The notes: generated by a model not told the origin, from the sequence alone. Positions 17,651-26,375 are shown, counted from the first letter of the stretch. The stretch is 64,000 nt of DNA from Pseudomonas antarctica (GCF_001647715.1 NZ_CP015600.1:3658001-3722000), one strand, 5' to 3'. Made by a program: numbers and translations.

Positions 17651-17776
17651 AAAATGAATTGGCCGCTGGCGCTGTACGTTGACGGTGAATGCCCTCTGTG
17701 TGCGCGCGAAATCAAGTACTTGCACGGGCCCATCGAGTCGTTGCGTATTCCTTTCTCGCTGACTGCGTCATGGTAA
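17642..17776 (+). pseudogene. Truncated DUF393 (DCC-family) gene fragment
   Basis: The frame reads 44 codons and then TAA. It contains LYVDGECPLCAREIKYL, the N-terminal CxxC region of DUF393 thiol-disulfide-like proteins, and diverges after about residue 35. Intact members are about 120-140 residues. No clear ribosome site is seen. It lies just before the photolyase gene, a frequent neighbour of DUF393 in pseudomonads as I recall, so it is probably a deletion remnant. Confidence 0.65.
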
Positions 17777-17801
17777 GTCACCCTCCGTTGGATCCTGTCG
17801 T

Positions 17802-19340
17802 ATGAATAAGACTCACCGACTGTGCCTGGTCTTGGGCGATCAGTTGTCTTTTGATTTGGCCTCATTGAAGGCATTGGACGCCGAGCACGATACGGTGTTG
17901 CTGGTCGAAGTGATGGAGGAAGCCAGCCATGTGCCCCATCACCCGCAAAAAATCGCACTGATCTTCAGCGCGATGCGCCATTTTGCCCAGGCGCTGCAAC
18001 AACGCGGCATCCGCGTGCAATACGTCACCCTCGATGATCCGCACAATACTGGATCGGTAGCGGGAGAGTTGCAGCGTTGGCAGTCGCGACTGAACCCGGA
18101 TGAGTTGCATCTGACAGAATGCGGTGACTGGCGTCTTGAGCAGTCCCTCAAGGCATGCGGTTTAGCCATCCAATGGCATGCCGATACACGCTTTCTCTGC
18201 ACACGCGCTGAGTTCTCGTCCTGGGCCGACGGCAAAAAGCAGCTGCGCATGGAGTTCTTCTACCGTGAGATGCGGCGCAAGAGTGGCCTGCTGCTCAACG
18301 GCGATGGCAGCCCGGTCGGCGGCGCTTGGAACTTTGATGCAGAAAACCGCAAGGCGCTGCCCAAAGGCGTGAGAGCCCCATCCCCCATGCGCTTTACGGC
18401 AGATGCCATCACCCAGGAGGTACTGGCGCTGGTCGCAAAAAACTTCACCAGCCACTATGGCGCCCTCGACACCTTTGACTACCCGGTTACACATGCCGAC
18501 GCCCAAGCGTTGTGGGACTACTTCCTCGACTGGGGGCTGGCGGCCTTCGGCGACTACCAGGATGCCATGGCCACTGATGAACCGTTCCTGTTTCATGCGC
18601 GGATCAGCGCCGCGCTAAATATTGGCCTATTGAATCTGCGTCAGTTGTGCAGCGACGTCGAGGCCGCGTATTGGGCGCACAGGATTCCATTGAACGCCGC
18701 CGAAGGTTTTATCCGCCAGCTCATTGGCTGGCGTGAATATGTACGGGGTGTCTACTGGCTGAAAATGCCCGACTACGCCAGCGGCAATCTGTTTGGCAAC
18801 AGCAGGCCGCTTCCAGCGTTCTATTGGACGGGCGACACCCAAATGAACTGCATGGGCCAGGCGATCGGCCAAAGTTTGAAACACGCCTATGCCCACCATA
18901 TCCAGCGGCTGATGGTGACCGGCAACTTTGCGCTACTGGCCGGCATCGCACCGAGCCAGATTTGCGACTGGTACCTGGCGATCTACATGGACGCGTTCGA
19001 CTGGGTCGAACTGCCCAATACATTGGGCATGGTCATGCACGCCGATGGCGGATACCTGGGCTCCAAGCCGTACTGCGCCAGTGGCCAATATATAAAGCGC
19101 ATGTCTGACTACTGCCGCAACTGCGCGTATAAGGTCAGTGAAAGCACGACCGAGGACGCCTGCCCGTTCAATTCGCTTTACTGGCACTTCCTAATGCGTC
19201 ATGGCGACCTTCTGCGCGGCAATCAGCGCATGGGCATGGTCTACAAAAACCTCGATCGGATGACTGACCCCAAACGACAAGCGCTCTGGGAACGCGGCCA
19301 GAAACTGCTCGCCAGGCTCGACGCAGGGGAGTCGTTTTGA
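17802..19340 (+). CDS. phrB: FeS-type bacterial cryptochrome/(6-4) photolyase
   Basis: This is a 512-residue flavoprotein that repairs DNA photoproducts or senses light. It belongs to the FeS-BCP/CryPro group related to Agrobacterium PhrB. The N-terminus [13 protein letters not shown] is the family's deoxyribodipyrimidine photolyase-related fold. The C-terminal region carries Cys in NCMGQAIGQ and a C-x2-C-x12-C motif (YCRNC...ACPFN), the four ligands of the [4Fe-4S] cluster. The length is normal for the family. It is followed immediately by a DUF2256 gene, a common pairing. Confidence 0.88.
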   Translation: MNKTHRLCLVLGDQLSFDLASLKALDAEHDTVLLVEVMEEASHVPHHPQKIALIFSAMRHFAQALQQRGIRVQYVTLDDPHNTGSVAGELQRWQSRLNPDELHLTECGDWRLEQSLKACGLAIQWHADTRFLCTRAEFSSWADGKKQLRMEFFYREMRRKSGLLLNGDGSPVGGAWNFDAENRKALPKGVRAPSPMRFTADAITQEVLALVAKNFTSHYGALDTFDYPVTHADAQALWDYFLDWGLAAFGDYQDAMATDEPFLFHARISAALNIGLLNLRQLCSDVEAAYWAHRIPLNAAEGFIRQLIGWREYVRGVYWLKMPDYASGNLFGNSRPLPAFYWTGDTQMNCMGQAIGQSLKHAYAHHIQRLMVTGNFALLAGIAPSQICDWYLAIYMDAFDWVELPNTLGMVMHADGGYLGSKPYCASGQYIKRMSDYCRNCAYKVSESTTEDACPFNSLYWHFLMRHGDLLRGNQRMGMVYKNLDRMTDPKRQALWERGQKLLARLDAGESF

Positions 19341-19498
19341 AGAAGAGTGAACTCCCCGTCAAAACATGCGTGACGTGCGGCCTTCCCTTCACGTGGAGGA
19401 AGAAGTGGGCTCGCTGCTGGGAGCAAGTACGCTACTGCTCGGAACGCTGCCGGCGCAGCAAAGCCGAACCAATAAAGCGCCATGACAGGCCCTTTTGA
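19337..19498 (+). CDS. DUF2256 small cysteine-rich protein
   Basis: This 53-residue protein starts at a TTG that overlaps the photolyase stop (TTGA). It contains [14 protein letters not shown] and [10 protein letters not shown], the DUF2256 signature with four cysteines likely to bind zinc. The TTG start is inferred from the overlap and from the standard N-terminus (KKSELP). Function is unknown; it is usually found beside cryptochrome/photolyase genes, so a linked role is plausible. Confidence 0.8.
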   Translation: MKKSELPVKTCVTCGLPFTWRKKWARCWEQVRYCSERCRRSKAEPIKRHDRPF

Positions 19499-20041
19499 AC
19501 CTGTCGGAAGATTGCCAGTCAAGGTGAGTTGGCCGCACGTTTACCCCGTTGGCGCGTTGCTGCCGATAAGCGCTTCCAACCAAATGCAGCCCACAATGCG
19601 GAAAGCGCTTAACTGGACGACATCGCAGATGAACCTAACCGCGCTTTTCGCTGCATAGCGTTGCTCGTCCGCTGCTTCTATTAAATCGTGGAATGCAGCC
19701 AGCAAACGGCGCACAGATGATAAGGCCGGCGGGGTTGATGCATGAACGCCGCAACAGCCGAATTTCTTTGGATTCACTGGCATTTCCAGCACTGTCCTCG
19801 GCGCTGTCACAGGTATGTCCGGCCGACGATCGCCTTTGTGATTCTGAAACCCCGTCCTTGGAGGTTCTCATCACGGGTGTTGTAGCGCGCACAAACGTCT
19901 TTCGCTACGGCGCTGGCCACGGATATATCGGTTGGCTCAGTACGACCATGCTGTTACTGAAATGCATGAGTAATCCCAGGCGCTACAAGATCATCACTAA
20001 GCCGGCGTCGCAATCGCGCCCATGTAACGGGTTGATTCTCC
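19499..20041. other. 543-base intergenic stretch without a recognised gene
   Basis: Short open frames exist on both strands (for example 19541-19810 minus and 19693-20085 plus), but none has a ribosome site plus a recognisable domain. Two copies of the palindrome AAGCGCTT, in the context TAAGCGCTT (19567-19575) and AAGCGCTTA (19603-19611), are the only structure I see. The stretch may be a deletion or insertion scar. Confidence 0.5.
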
Positions 20042-20689
20042 TTAAAGCGCGACCATCGCGGCCAGATCTTCGCGGGTGCTGCTGACGGCCGCACCCGCCT
20101 TGAGCAACTCATTGACGGCTTGCACGCCGCCCTCCTCGCTGATACCTCGGCAGGCTGGCAGGTGCAGGATCACTTTCAGGCCAGCCTTGAGCAGTTGCAA
20201 CGCGGTAGTCTTGACGCAGTAGTCCAGGGCCAGGCCGCCGACGATCACGCGGCTGACACCTTGGGCTTTCAAGTACTCAATGACACCGGTGGACAGCTTG
20301 TCGTGCAGGTCGTGGTAGCAAGCGCCGTAGGGGTGCAGGTCGGGTTCGACACCTTTCCAGATGAAATAGTCGTAGTCATACGGCGTGGGCAATTCGTCCA
20401 GCAGCGTAAAACCCTCGGTGCCTGGCACGCAGTGGCTGACCCAGGTGACGTCGGCGTGTGCCAGGCCGGTGGGTTGCAGCATCTCGCTGTGCTGCGTGAC
20501 CACCCAAGGCGCATGCGGGATGTGCGCATCTTTGCTGCCGACGCGATGGCCGGCCAAACTGGCCATGTAGTTGAGTTCGGCACCGATCTGATCGCCGCCG
20601 GCCACAGGCAACTCGTTGGGGCACAGTGGCGTGAAGCTCTTCTGGGCATCCACGTCGAATGAAGCAGTGGCAGTTTTCGCGAGGGTCAT
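20042..20689 (-). CDS. pncA: Nicotinamidase (isochorismatase-like hydrolase)
   Basis: This 215-residue cytoplasmic enzyme of the cysteine-hydrolase fold would convert nicotinamide to nicotinate for NAD salvage. The catalytic triad is visible: Asp14 (DVDAQ), Lys in FIWKGVE (about 110) and Cys in GGLALDYCVKTTA (about 157). The metal-site segment KDAHIPHAPW replaces the more common DWHP. AGGAG precedes the ATG. An inverted repeat lies about 25-45 bases upstream of the start. Confidence 0.85.
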   Translation of the reverse strand: MTLAKTATASFDVDAQKSFTPLCPNELPVAGGDQIGAELNYMASLAGHRVGSKDAHIPHAPWVVTQHSEMLQPTGLAHADVTWVSHCVPGTEGFTLLDELPTPYDYDYFIWKGVEPDLHPYGACYHDLHDKLSTGVIEYLKAQGVSRVIVGGLALDYCVKTTALQLLKAGLKVILHLPACRGISEEGGVQAVNELLKAGAAVSSTREDLAAMVAL

Positions 20690-20712
20690 GGCAGTTCTCC
20701 TGTGACCTGTAA

Positions 20713-20733
20713 AAAGTACACATCAGGTACTTT
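20713..20733 (-). promoter_or_regulatory. Inverted repeat upstream of nicotinamidase
   Basis: Perfect seven-base arms AAAGTAC and GTACTTT are separated by seven bases, 24 bases before the nicotinamidase start. It could be an operator, for instance of an NAD-responsive regulator, but no consensus was checked. It partly overlaps the end of the IS110-type relic, so chance creation at the junction is possible. Confidence 0.35.
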
Positions 20734-20806
20734 CATTTTCTTGCTGAGGCTTAACCCAGACAACGAGGATTGTCTTGGAAATATCGATGCCGACCCAGGA
20801 GGTCAT
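20723..20806 (-). pseudogene. N-terminal relic of an IS110-type transposase
   Basis: From the ATG at 20806, with an AGG-containing leader, 27 codons read MTSWVGIDISKTILVVWVKP..., followed by TGA. VGIDISKxxLxVxxxP is the start of the DEDD catalytic domain of IS110-family transposases, with the first Asp in GID. Everything after about residue 25 is missing. The nicotinamidase gene begins just beyond, so an element was deleted here, leaving its end in the promoter region. Confidence 0.55.
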
Positions 20807-21014
20807 GACAAAAACCTCTTACACTCAGGAAGCAGAGCACTGTGGCTTTGCCCACGTTTGTGAAGCGAGTGGCGCGCATTCAACGGTTCGGGCTTATGCG
20901 CCGGAGTGGAAAGGTGGATAGACGCTTTGCTCCCTCTCGTGTTTCTAGCACTGCGCACTCACAGCTTGCAATACAACCCTCTCACCCCCAGCGTTTATTA
21001 CAAGATCAAGACAC

Positions 21015-21097
21015 AAGCGGGCTTGCTCGCGAATGCGGTGTATCAGTCAATAGCATTGCCGACTGACACACCACTTTCGCGAGCAAGCCCGCTCCCG
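21015..21097. repeat. Degenerate REPIN
   Basis: The left arm (AGCGGGCTTGCTCGCGAA from about 21016) lacks the GTGGG end and the right arm (to 21097) ends CTCCCGC instead of CTCCCAC. It belongs to the GCGGGCTTGCTCGCGAA subfamily. Confidence 0.8.
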
Positions 21098-21119
21098 CCT
21101 TTCTGATGGGTGTACGGCT

Positions 21120-21893
21120 TTAACTCATCCAGTTGCCACCGTCGACGTTGTAGGTTTGGGCAACCACATAGTCGGCCTCTTTCGACGCCAGAAAAATCGC
21201 CATTCCGGTCAAATCCCCGGCCGTGCCCATGCGCCCGAACGGCACCTCAGCCCCTACCCGCTGCTTCTTCTCACCGGGCGCCAGGCCTTCATGCTTGGCG
21301 AACAACGCGTCCACGCCGTCCCAATGCTCACCGTCCACTACACCGGGAGCAATGGCGTTGACGTTGATGCCCTGCTTGATCAGGTTCAGCCCCGCCGATT
21401 GCGTAAGGCTGATCACCGCGGCCTTGGTCGCGCAATAGATGGCCACCAACGGTTCACCGCGCCGCCCGGCCTGGCTGGCCATGTTGATGATCTTGCCGCC
21501 GTGCCCCTGGCTGATCATTTGCCGCGCCGCCGCCTGCAAGGTGAACAGCGTACCGGCCACGTTGATCGAGAACAGCCGGTCATAGCTGTCGCGGGTGATG
21601 TCGACGATGGGTGCGAGGTCGAACAGCGCGGCGTTGTTGATCAGGATATCGAGCTTGCCGGCATGGGCGACCACAGCGGCAATCGCGCCGTCGATGGAGG
21701 CTTGGTCGGTGACGTCCATCGCCACCGCATAAGCCTGTGGGCCCAGTTCGGCCGCCGTGGCTTGGGCGCGTTGCAGGTTGATGTCGGCGATGGCAACCGT
21801 TGCGCCTTCGGCGATATAAGCCTGGGCAAAAGCGCGGCCGATCCCGCGCGCCGACCCAGTGATCAGCGCGCTCTTACCTTCCAGTCGTTTCAT
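21120..21893 (-). CDS. SDR-family polyol (sorbitol-type) dehydrogenase
   Basis: This 257-residue short-chain dehydrogenase has an NAD site TGSARGIGRA (about 12-21), NNAA (about 86-89), catalytic Ser in NMASQAG, Tyr and Lys in YCATK (about 153-157), and PG after the sixth strand. It is closest in feel to L-iditol/galactitol 2-dehydrogenases. It starts 21 bases after mtlE in the same direction, so it probably oxidises the polyol recognised by MtlE. The ribosome site is weak. Confidence 0.85.
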   Translation of the reverse strand: MKRLEGKSALITGSARGIGRAFAQAYIAEGATVAIADINLQRAQATAAELGPQAYAVAMDVTDQASIDGAIAAVVAHAGKLDILINNAALFDLAPIVDITRDSYDRLFSINVAGTLFTLQAAARQMISQGHGGKIINMASQAGRRGEPLVAIYCATKAAVISLTQSAGLNLIKQGINVNAIAPGVVDGEHWDGVDALFAKHEGLAPGEKKQRVGAEVPFGRMGTAGDLTGMAIFLASKEADYVVAQTYNVDGGNWMS

Positions 21894-21914
21894 GGGGTAC
21901 GTGTCCGTTCAAAA

Positions 21915-23240
21915 TTATTTGGGATAGCCGGCGCGTTTCATTTCGCGCTCGGTGGTGGACTGGGCTTCGAGCAGCGCCTGGTCAACCGTCATGCCGCCGG
22001 TGAGCGCCGCCGAGAACAGCTTGCCGACGGAGGTGCCGATGGCCTGGAATTCAGGGATGGTCACGTACTGAATGCCCACGTAGGGCACCGGTTTGGCCGA
22101 AGGGTGCGCGGGGTCTGCGTGTTTCATCATTTCCAGCGTCACCTGGGCAAACGGTGCGGCCTTCAAATACGCCTCGCTATAAGTGGACTGGCGGGTGCCC
22201 GGCGGTACGTTGGTGATGCCCTCTTTATCGGCGACCAATTGGATGTAGTCCTTGGAGGTTGCCCAGCTGATAAAGGCTTTGGCGGCGTCCTTATGCTTGG
22301 ACGTGGCCGGGATTGCCAGGGACCAGGCATAAAGCCAGGAGGAGCCCTTGTCAGTGACTTCGGTTGGGGCCGCGGCAAAGCCTACGTCATCAGCTACCTT
22401 GCTCTGGCTCTTGTCGGTGGTGAAAGAGCCGGCGACGCTGGCATCCACCCAGATCGCGCATTTGCCGCTGTTGAACAGCGCCAGGGTTTCGTTGAAACCG
22501 TTGCTGGAGACGCCCGGCGGGCCATAGTTTTTCAGGGTGTTGACGTAATAGTTGGCGGCTGCCGTCCACTCAGGGCTGGTCAATTCGGGCGTCCACTGTT
22601 CGTCGAACCAGCGCGCGCCAAAGGCGTTGGCCATGGTGCTGAGCAGTGCGATGTTCTCACCCCAGCCGGCCTTGCCGCGCAAGCACATGCCGTATTGGCC
22701 TTTATCTTTTGCGGTGAGCTTGGCAGCGAACTCACCGAGCTGGGTCCAGGTCGGGTGCGCGGGCATACTCAGGCCGGCTTGCTTGAACAGATCGGTGCGG
22801 TAGTAAGTGACCGTGCTTTCGCCGTAGAACGGCAGGGCATACAGGGTGTTGTTGACCGACAGGCCCTGGCGCACCGAAGGGAAGATATCGTCAGCGTCAT
22901 AGTCAGCCGGCAATTGGGTCAGCGGTTCCAGCCAGTGTTTGGCGCCCCACAGCGGCGTTTCGTAGGTGCCGATTGTCAGCACATCGAATTGCCCGCCCTG
23001 GGTGGCGATATCGGTAGTGAGGCGCTGGCGCAATACGTTTTCTTCCAGCACCACCCAATTGAGCTTAATGTCCGGGTGCTGCTCCTCGAACACCTTGGAC
23101 AGGCGCTGCATGCGGATCATGTCGCTGTTGTTGACCGTGGCGATCGTGACGGTGTCGGCGGCGTAGCTGGGCATGGCCAGCGCCAGGCCGGTCAGCAGGA
23201 ACAGCGCTTGCGGGAGCTTGGCTTTGCAGGTCGGGAGCAT
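21915..23240 (-). CDS. mtlE: Sorbitol/mannitol ABC transporter substrate-binding protein MtlE
   Basis: This 441-residue periplasmic protein has a signal peptide ending SYA before ADTVTIATVNN. It has the extracellular solute-binding family 1 fold, with LSKVFEEQHPDIKLNWVVLEENVLRQRL near the N-terminus. The ATG at 23240 has AGGTGG eight bases upstream and is preferred to an in-frame GTG 12 bases earlier. In other pseudomonads mtlE is followed by mtlF, mtlG and mtlK. Here the SDR follows directly, so the permease and ATPase genes are absent from this locus. Confidence 0.87.
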   Translation of the reverse strand: MLPTCKAKLPQALFLLTGLALAMPSYAADTVTIATVNNSDMIRMQRLSKVFEEQHPDIKLNWVVLEENVLRQRLTTDIATQGGQFDVLTIGTYETPLWGAKHWLEPLTQLPADYDADDIFPSVRQGLSVNNTLYALPFYGESTVTYYRTDLFKQAGLSMPAHPTWTQLGEFAAKLTAKDKGQYGMCLRGKAGWGENIALLSTMANAFGARWFDEQWTPELTSPEWTAAANYYVNTLKNYGPPGVSSNGFNETLALFNSGKCAIWVDASVAGSFTTDKSQSKVADDVGFAAAPTEVTDKGSSWLYAWSLAIPATSKHKDAAKAFISWATSKDYIQLVADKEGITNVPPGTRQSTYSEAYLKAAPFAQVTLEMMKHADPAHPSAKPVPYVGIQYVTIPEFQAIGTSVGKLFSAALTGGMTVDQALLEAQSTTEREMKRAGYPK

Positions 23241-23325
23241 GGCGGTTTCCACCTGTTGTTTTTGTTGTTGAGCGTCGATTACAGCAGCTTGGCCAAGCCC
23301 TCACAAACGAATGGCGAATGCACAG

Positions 23326-23369
23326 CTGATACTTTTTTAACCCAGGCTCCAGGATCAAAAAAGTATCAG
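23326..23369. promoter_or_regulatory. Perfect 13-base inverted repeat in the mtlE/mtlR promoter region
   Basis: CTGATACTTTTTT (23326-23338) and AAAAAAGTATCAG (23357-23369) are exact reverse complements with 18 bases between them. The repeat is almost midway between the divergent mtlE and mtlR starts (about 85 and 81 bases). It is the likely MtlR operator. AraC proteins more often use direct repeats, so a divergent pair of sites, one per promoter, is possible. Confidence 0.6.
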
Positions 23370-23450
23370 TGCCAGGCGAAACCGGGGGTAGCGTATTGAA
23401 TGCCTGTGCGCGTATTTTGAGGCGACTCAACAACTAAAAGAGGCATCACC

Positions 23451-24398
23451 ATGCCCGTCAGTCGCGCCGAGCTGTTCGAGCACCGCCCCGCCGAACTGGA
23501 AGTCATCCTGCCCGAGCCGGACCACTGTTTCCGCTGGTTCGAACATGACTACCCGTATGACCTGGCACGCTGGAACCACCACCCCGAGTTCGAAATCCAC
23601 CTGATCCGCCAAGGCAGCGGCAAGTTGGTGGCGGGCGACTATATCGGCGCGTTCGGTGCCGGGCATGTCGCGCTGATCGGCCCGGACCTGCCCCACGACT
23701 GGATCGGTGACCTGGCCCCCGGCGAATACCTGACCGGCCGCGACGTGGTGCTGCAGTTCGACGGCGCCGCCCTCCTCGCCCTGCGCAAGACCCTGCCGGA
23801 ACTCGGCGATCTGCAGCCGCTGTTCGAACAAGCCCGGCGCGGCCTGCAATTCAGCGGTGACACCGCCGTGCAGGCGGCACGCCTGATGGAAAGCATCGGC
23901 AACGCCCATGGCCTGCAACGCTTGATCCTGTTCCTGCAACTGCTCGATACCCTCAAAAACGCTCCGCCACCGCACGTGCAGGCGCTGGCCAGCCCCTGCT
24001 ATGCCCCCACCCTGGACGCACGCAGCGCCGAGCGCATCAATAAGGCTTTCGATTACCTGATGCGCGAGCTGACCGGCGACTTGCGCCTGTCGGTCATCGC
24101 GCGCCAACTGGAGATGAGCGAACCGGGCTTCTCGCGCTTTTTCAAACGCAACACCGGCCACGGTTTTATCGAGCTGATGCGCAAGTTCCGCGTGCAGCGC
24201 GCCTGCCGGCTGTTGCTGCAAAGCGAGATGTCAGTGGCGGATATTTGTTTCGAAGTGGGCTACGCCAACCTGTCCAACTTCAACCGGCACTTTCGGATCG
24301 AAATGAACCAGACCCCGAGTGAGTATCGGCGGGAAACCGCGATGCATCTGTTCAACCGCATCGCCGATCAGCCGTTGCCCTACACCATCGGCCATTGA
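23451..24398 (+). CDS. mtlR: AraC-family activator of polyol utilisation, MtlR-like
   Basis: This 315-residue regulator has an N-terminal cupin-type sensor (WNHHPEFEIHLIRQGSGKLVAGDY, about 42-66) and two C-terminal helix-turn-helix motifs (LRLSVIARQLEMSEPGFSRFFK and MSVADICFEVGYANLSNFNRHF, about 218-285). It is divergent from mtlE, as in the mannitol/sorbitol/arabitol locus of P. fluorescens. Its 3' end overlaps the convergent kinase gene by 19 bases. Confidence 0.85.
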   Translation: MPVSRAELFEHRPAELEVILPEPDHCFRWFEHDYPYDLARWNHHPEFEIHLIRQGSGKLVAGDYIGAFGAGHVALIGPDLPHDWIGDLAPGEYLTGRDVVLQFDGAALLALRKTLPELGDLQPLFEQARRGLQFSGDTAVQAARLMESIGNAHGLQRLILFLQLLDTLKNAPPPHVQALASPCYAPTLDARSAERINKAFDYLMRELTGDLRLSVIARQLEMSEPGFSRFFKRNTGHGFIELMRKFRVQRACRLLLQSEMSVADICFEVGYANLSNFNRHFRIEMNQTPSEYRRETAMHLFNRIADQPLPYTIGH

Positions 24399-25192
24399 GC
24401 CAACGCCCATTGCGCCAGGCGAGCGACTTCAAGGTCAACGTCTGCACGCTGGCGCTCTCCATCCTCAAGGAACCAAGCTGCGGACAGACCTGCATGGGCC
24501 AATACCCATTGCAGCAGGCGTGGGCGTGCGAGGTTGGCAGCCTGGGCGATCACCGCGACCTGCCGATTAAAACGCACCGGATCGTGGCAGGTCGGCAAAT
24601 CCGGGTTGCAGATCAGGTTGGCATAATCATAACCACGCTCGCCGATGACACGCTTTGGATCAATCGCCAGCCAACCCCGAGCACCGAAGTCGAGAATATT
24701 GTCGTGATGGATATCACCGTGCAGCACCACGATGTCCTGTGGCGCCGCCAGCAGTGCATGCGCCATCGCCGCGCAGTCGCGCAACACACCGCCTTTGTCA
24801 TCAGCGGCCTTCCACAATGACTGGAACCAGGTTTGCAGGGACAGTAACCCTTGCGGTGGCGATGGCCGTGGCGCATGCAGCCGGGCAACCGTGGCGCAGG
24901 CGATCCGGCTGGCTTGATCATCCTGCCCATTGAGGGCCATGCGCATCAAGGAACCCGGGCCGGTGGCTCGCTCCATCAACAACGCCACGTCGTCATGGGC
25001 ATACACCTGGGCGGCACCCTCGCCCGCCCACCAGCTCATCAACTGCCCACCGAGCTGCTCTTCTGAGGTGTGAGCAATTTTCAACATCGCCGGCCGGCCT
25101 TGCCAACGCACGGGCAACAGGTGACTGCCGGGCGTCACGACGGGGTCGCCATCAACCTTCAGGTTCCAGGATTGCAAATAGCGCTCGAACAT
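24380..25192 (-). CDS. APH(6)-type aminoglycoside/hydroxyurea kinase
   Basis: This is a 270-residue kinase-fold protein of the APH_6_hur family. The catalytic loop is HGDIHHDNIL (about 168-177) and the metal site IDPKRVIGERGYDYANL (about 187-203). Proteins of this group phosphorylate streptomycin or hydroxyurea, but chromosomal Pseudomonas members often have no proven substrate. The start MFERYL at 25192 has GAGGA upstream; an earlier in-frame ATG is less likely. It converges on mtlR. Confidence 0.82.
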   Translation of the reverse strand: MFERYLQSWNLKVDGDPVVTPGSHLLPVRWQGRPAMLKIAHTSEEQLGGQLMSWWAGEGAAQVYAHDDVALLMERATGPGSLMRMALNGQDDQASRIACATVARLHAPRPSPPQGLLSLQTWFQSLWKAADDKGGVLRDCAAMAHALLAAPQDIVVLHGDIHHDNILDFGARGWLAIDPKRVIGERGYDYANLICNPDLPTCHDPVRFNRQVAVIAQAANLARPRLLQWVLAHAGLSAAWFLEDGERQRADVDLEVARLAQWALAQWPMV

Positions 25193-25312
25193 GTGAGTGG
25201 ATCCTCGTAGTGGCCTGCAAAAATGACACCCAGTCATTTTTGATCAAAAGGTCGACTAATTGCGCTTTTTTTCATTTTATTCAAGCCATTGAGCAAAGTT
25301 GGTACAGCCTGT

Positions 25313-25324
25313 GCAAACGTTTGC
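25313..25324. promoter_or_regulatory. PurR/LacI-type palindrome GCAAACGTTTGC
   Basis: This is a perfect 12-base palindrome 75 bases before the tsx start. It is identical to the core of the E. coli PurR box (GCAAACGTTTGC). LacI-family proteins with that recognition helix are common. Its place before genes for nucleoside uptake makes purine- or nucleoside-responsive repression likely, though this is inference. Confidence 0.6.
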
Positions 25325-25398
25325 GGAACGAACTTGGCTGCCAAGTTCACCGTTACCCGAGGTATCGGGTTCAAACCGCGTACGAATAGGGACTTTCA

Positions 25399-26361
25399 AT
25401 GCACCCCACCTCAAGGCGTCCTGCTTCCTTTGGTGTTTCCTTGCTACTGGCTGCCGTTACGGGAGTACTCAGCGCCCCCATTTTGGCGCAGGAAAAACCC
25501 GCTGATGACTCAGCACAGGGCGAAACCCTCAGCCCTGAGACCAAGAGCCCCGACGCCAGCCCCGCGAAAAAAGGCGTGTATCTGTCGGAATGGTTCAACC
25601 AGGACCTGACACTGATCGGCAGCAAAGACATCAGCTTCGGCCCCAAGCCGCAGGATGACGTCTATCTGGAGTACGAGTACTTCGGTCGCAAGGGCCCGTT
25701 CGAGTTGTACGGCTATATCGACGTGCCGAAGATTCTCGGCATCGGTAACAGTAATGACAAAGGCGCGTGGGACCATGGCTCGCCGGTATTCATGGAGCAC
25801 GAGCCGCGCATCTCCATCGACTACCTGGCTGGTCGCAGCCTGGCCATCGGGCCGTTCAAGGAATGGTATGTGGCGTTTGACTGGATCTACGACCATGGCA
25901 GCAATAAGTCCAACCGCGCCAACACCCTGTACAGCGGTCTCGGCACCGACATCGACACGCACTCGCGGGTCAACCTGTCGGCCAACTTCTATGGGCGCTA
26001 CCAATGGGAAAACTATGGCGCGAGCAATGAATATTCGTGGGACGGCTACCGTGCACAAATGAAGTACATCGTGCCTATCAGCAGTTTCGATAACGGTGCG
26101 TCGCTGACCTACATCGGCTTCACCAACTACGATTTCGGCTCGGACCTGCACAAGGACAACCCGGCGCGCACCGCCAACTCGTTGGTGGCGACCAACGTGC
26201 TGCTGTATTCGTTTACCCACCTGCGCTTTACCCTGGTTGGCCGTTACTTTCACAACGGCGGCAACTGGGAGGACGGCAGCGAGCTGAACTTCGGCGAAGG
26301 CAACTTCCGCGCCCGCTCGGATGGCTGGGGCTACTACGCCGGTGTCGGCTACCAATTCTGA
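25399..26361 (+). CDS. tsx: Tsx-family nucleoside-specific outer-membrane porin
   Basis: This 320-residue protein has a signal peptide ending ILA before QEKPADD, a low-complexity linker (about 31-58), and a beta-barrel domain with YLEYEYFGRKGPFELYGYID and many alternating aromatic strands. It ends in YQF, the terminal Phe typical of outer-membrane barrels. It should let nucleosides cross the outer membrane. It is followed after 14 bases by the nucleoside permease gene. Confidence 0.87.
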   Translation: MHPTSRRPASFGVSLLLAAVTGVLSAPILAQEKPADDSAQGETLSPETKSPDASPAKKGVYLSEWFNQDLTLIGSKDISFGPKPQDDVYLEYEYFGRKGPFELYGYIDVPKILGIGNSNDKGAWDHGSPVFMEHEPRISIDYLAGRSLAIGPFKEWYVAFDWIYDHGSNKSNRANTLYSGLGTDIDTHSRVNLSANFYGRYQWENYGASNEYSWDGYRAQMKYIVPISSFDNGASLTYIGFTNYDFGSDLHKDNPARTANSLVATNVLLYSFTHLRFTLVGRYFHNGGNWEDGSELNFGEGNFRARSDGWGYYAGVGYQF

Positions 26362-26375
26362 TAAAGGAGCATTAG

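Noticed and set aside
19541..20085. Open frames of 89 and 130 codons between DUF2256 and nicotinamidase
   Set aside because: No ribosome sites, no recognisable domains, and one runs into the nicotinamidase 3' end on the opposite strand.
21156..23399. A 747-codon plus-strand open frame opposite the SDR and mtlE genes
   Set aside because: It is antisense to two well-supported genes, crosses their intergenic gap, and has His/Arg/Gln-rich shadow composition.
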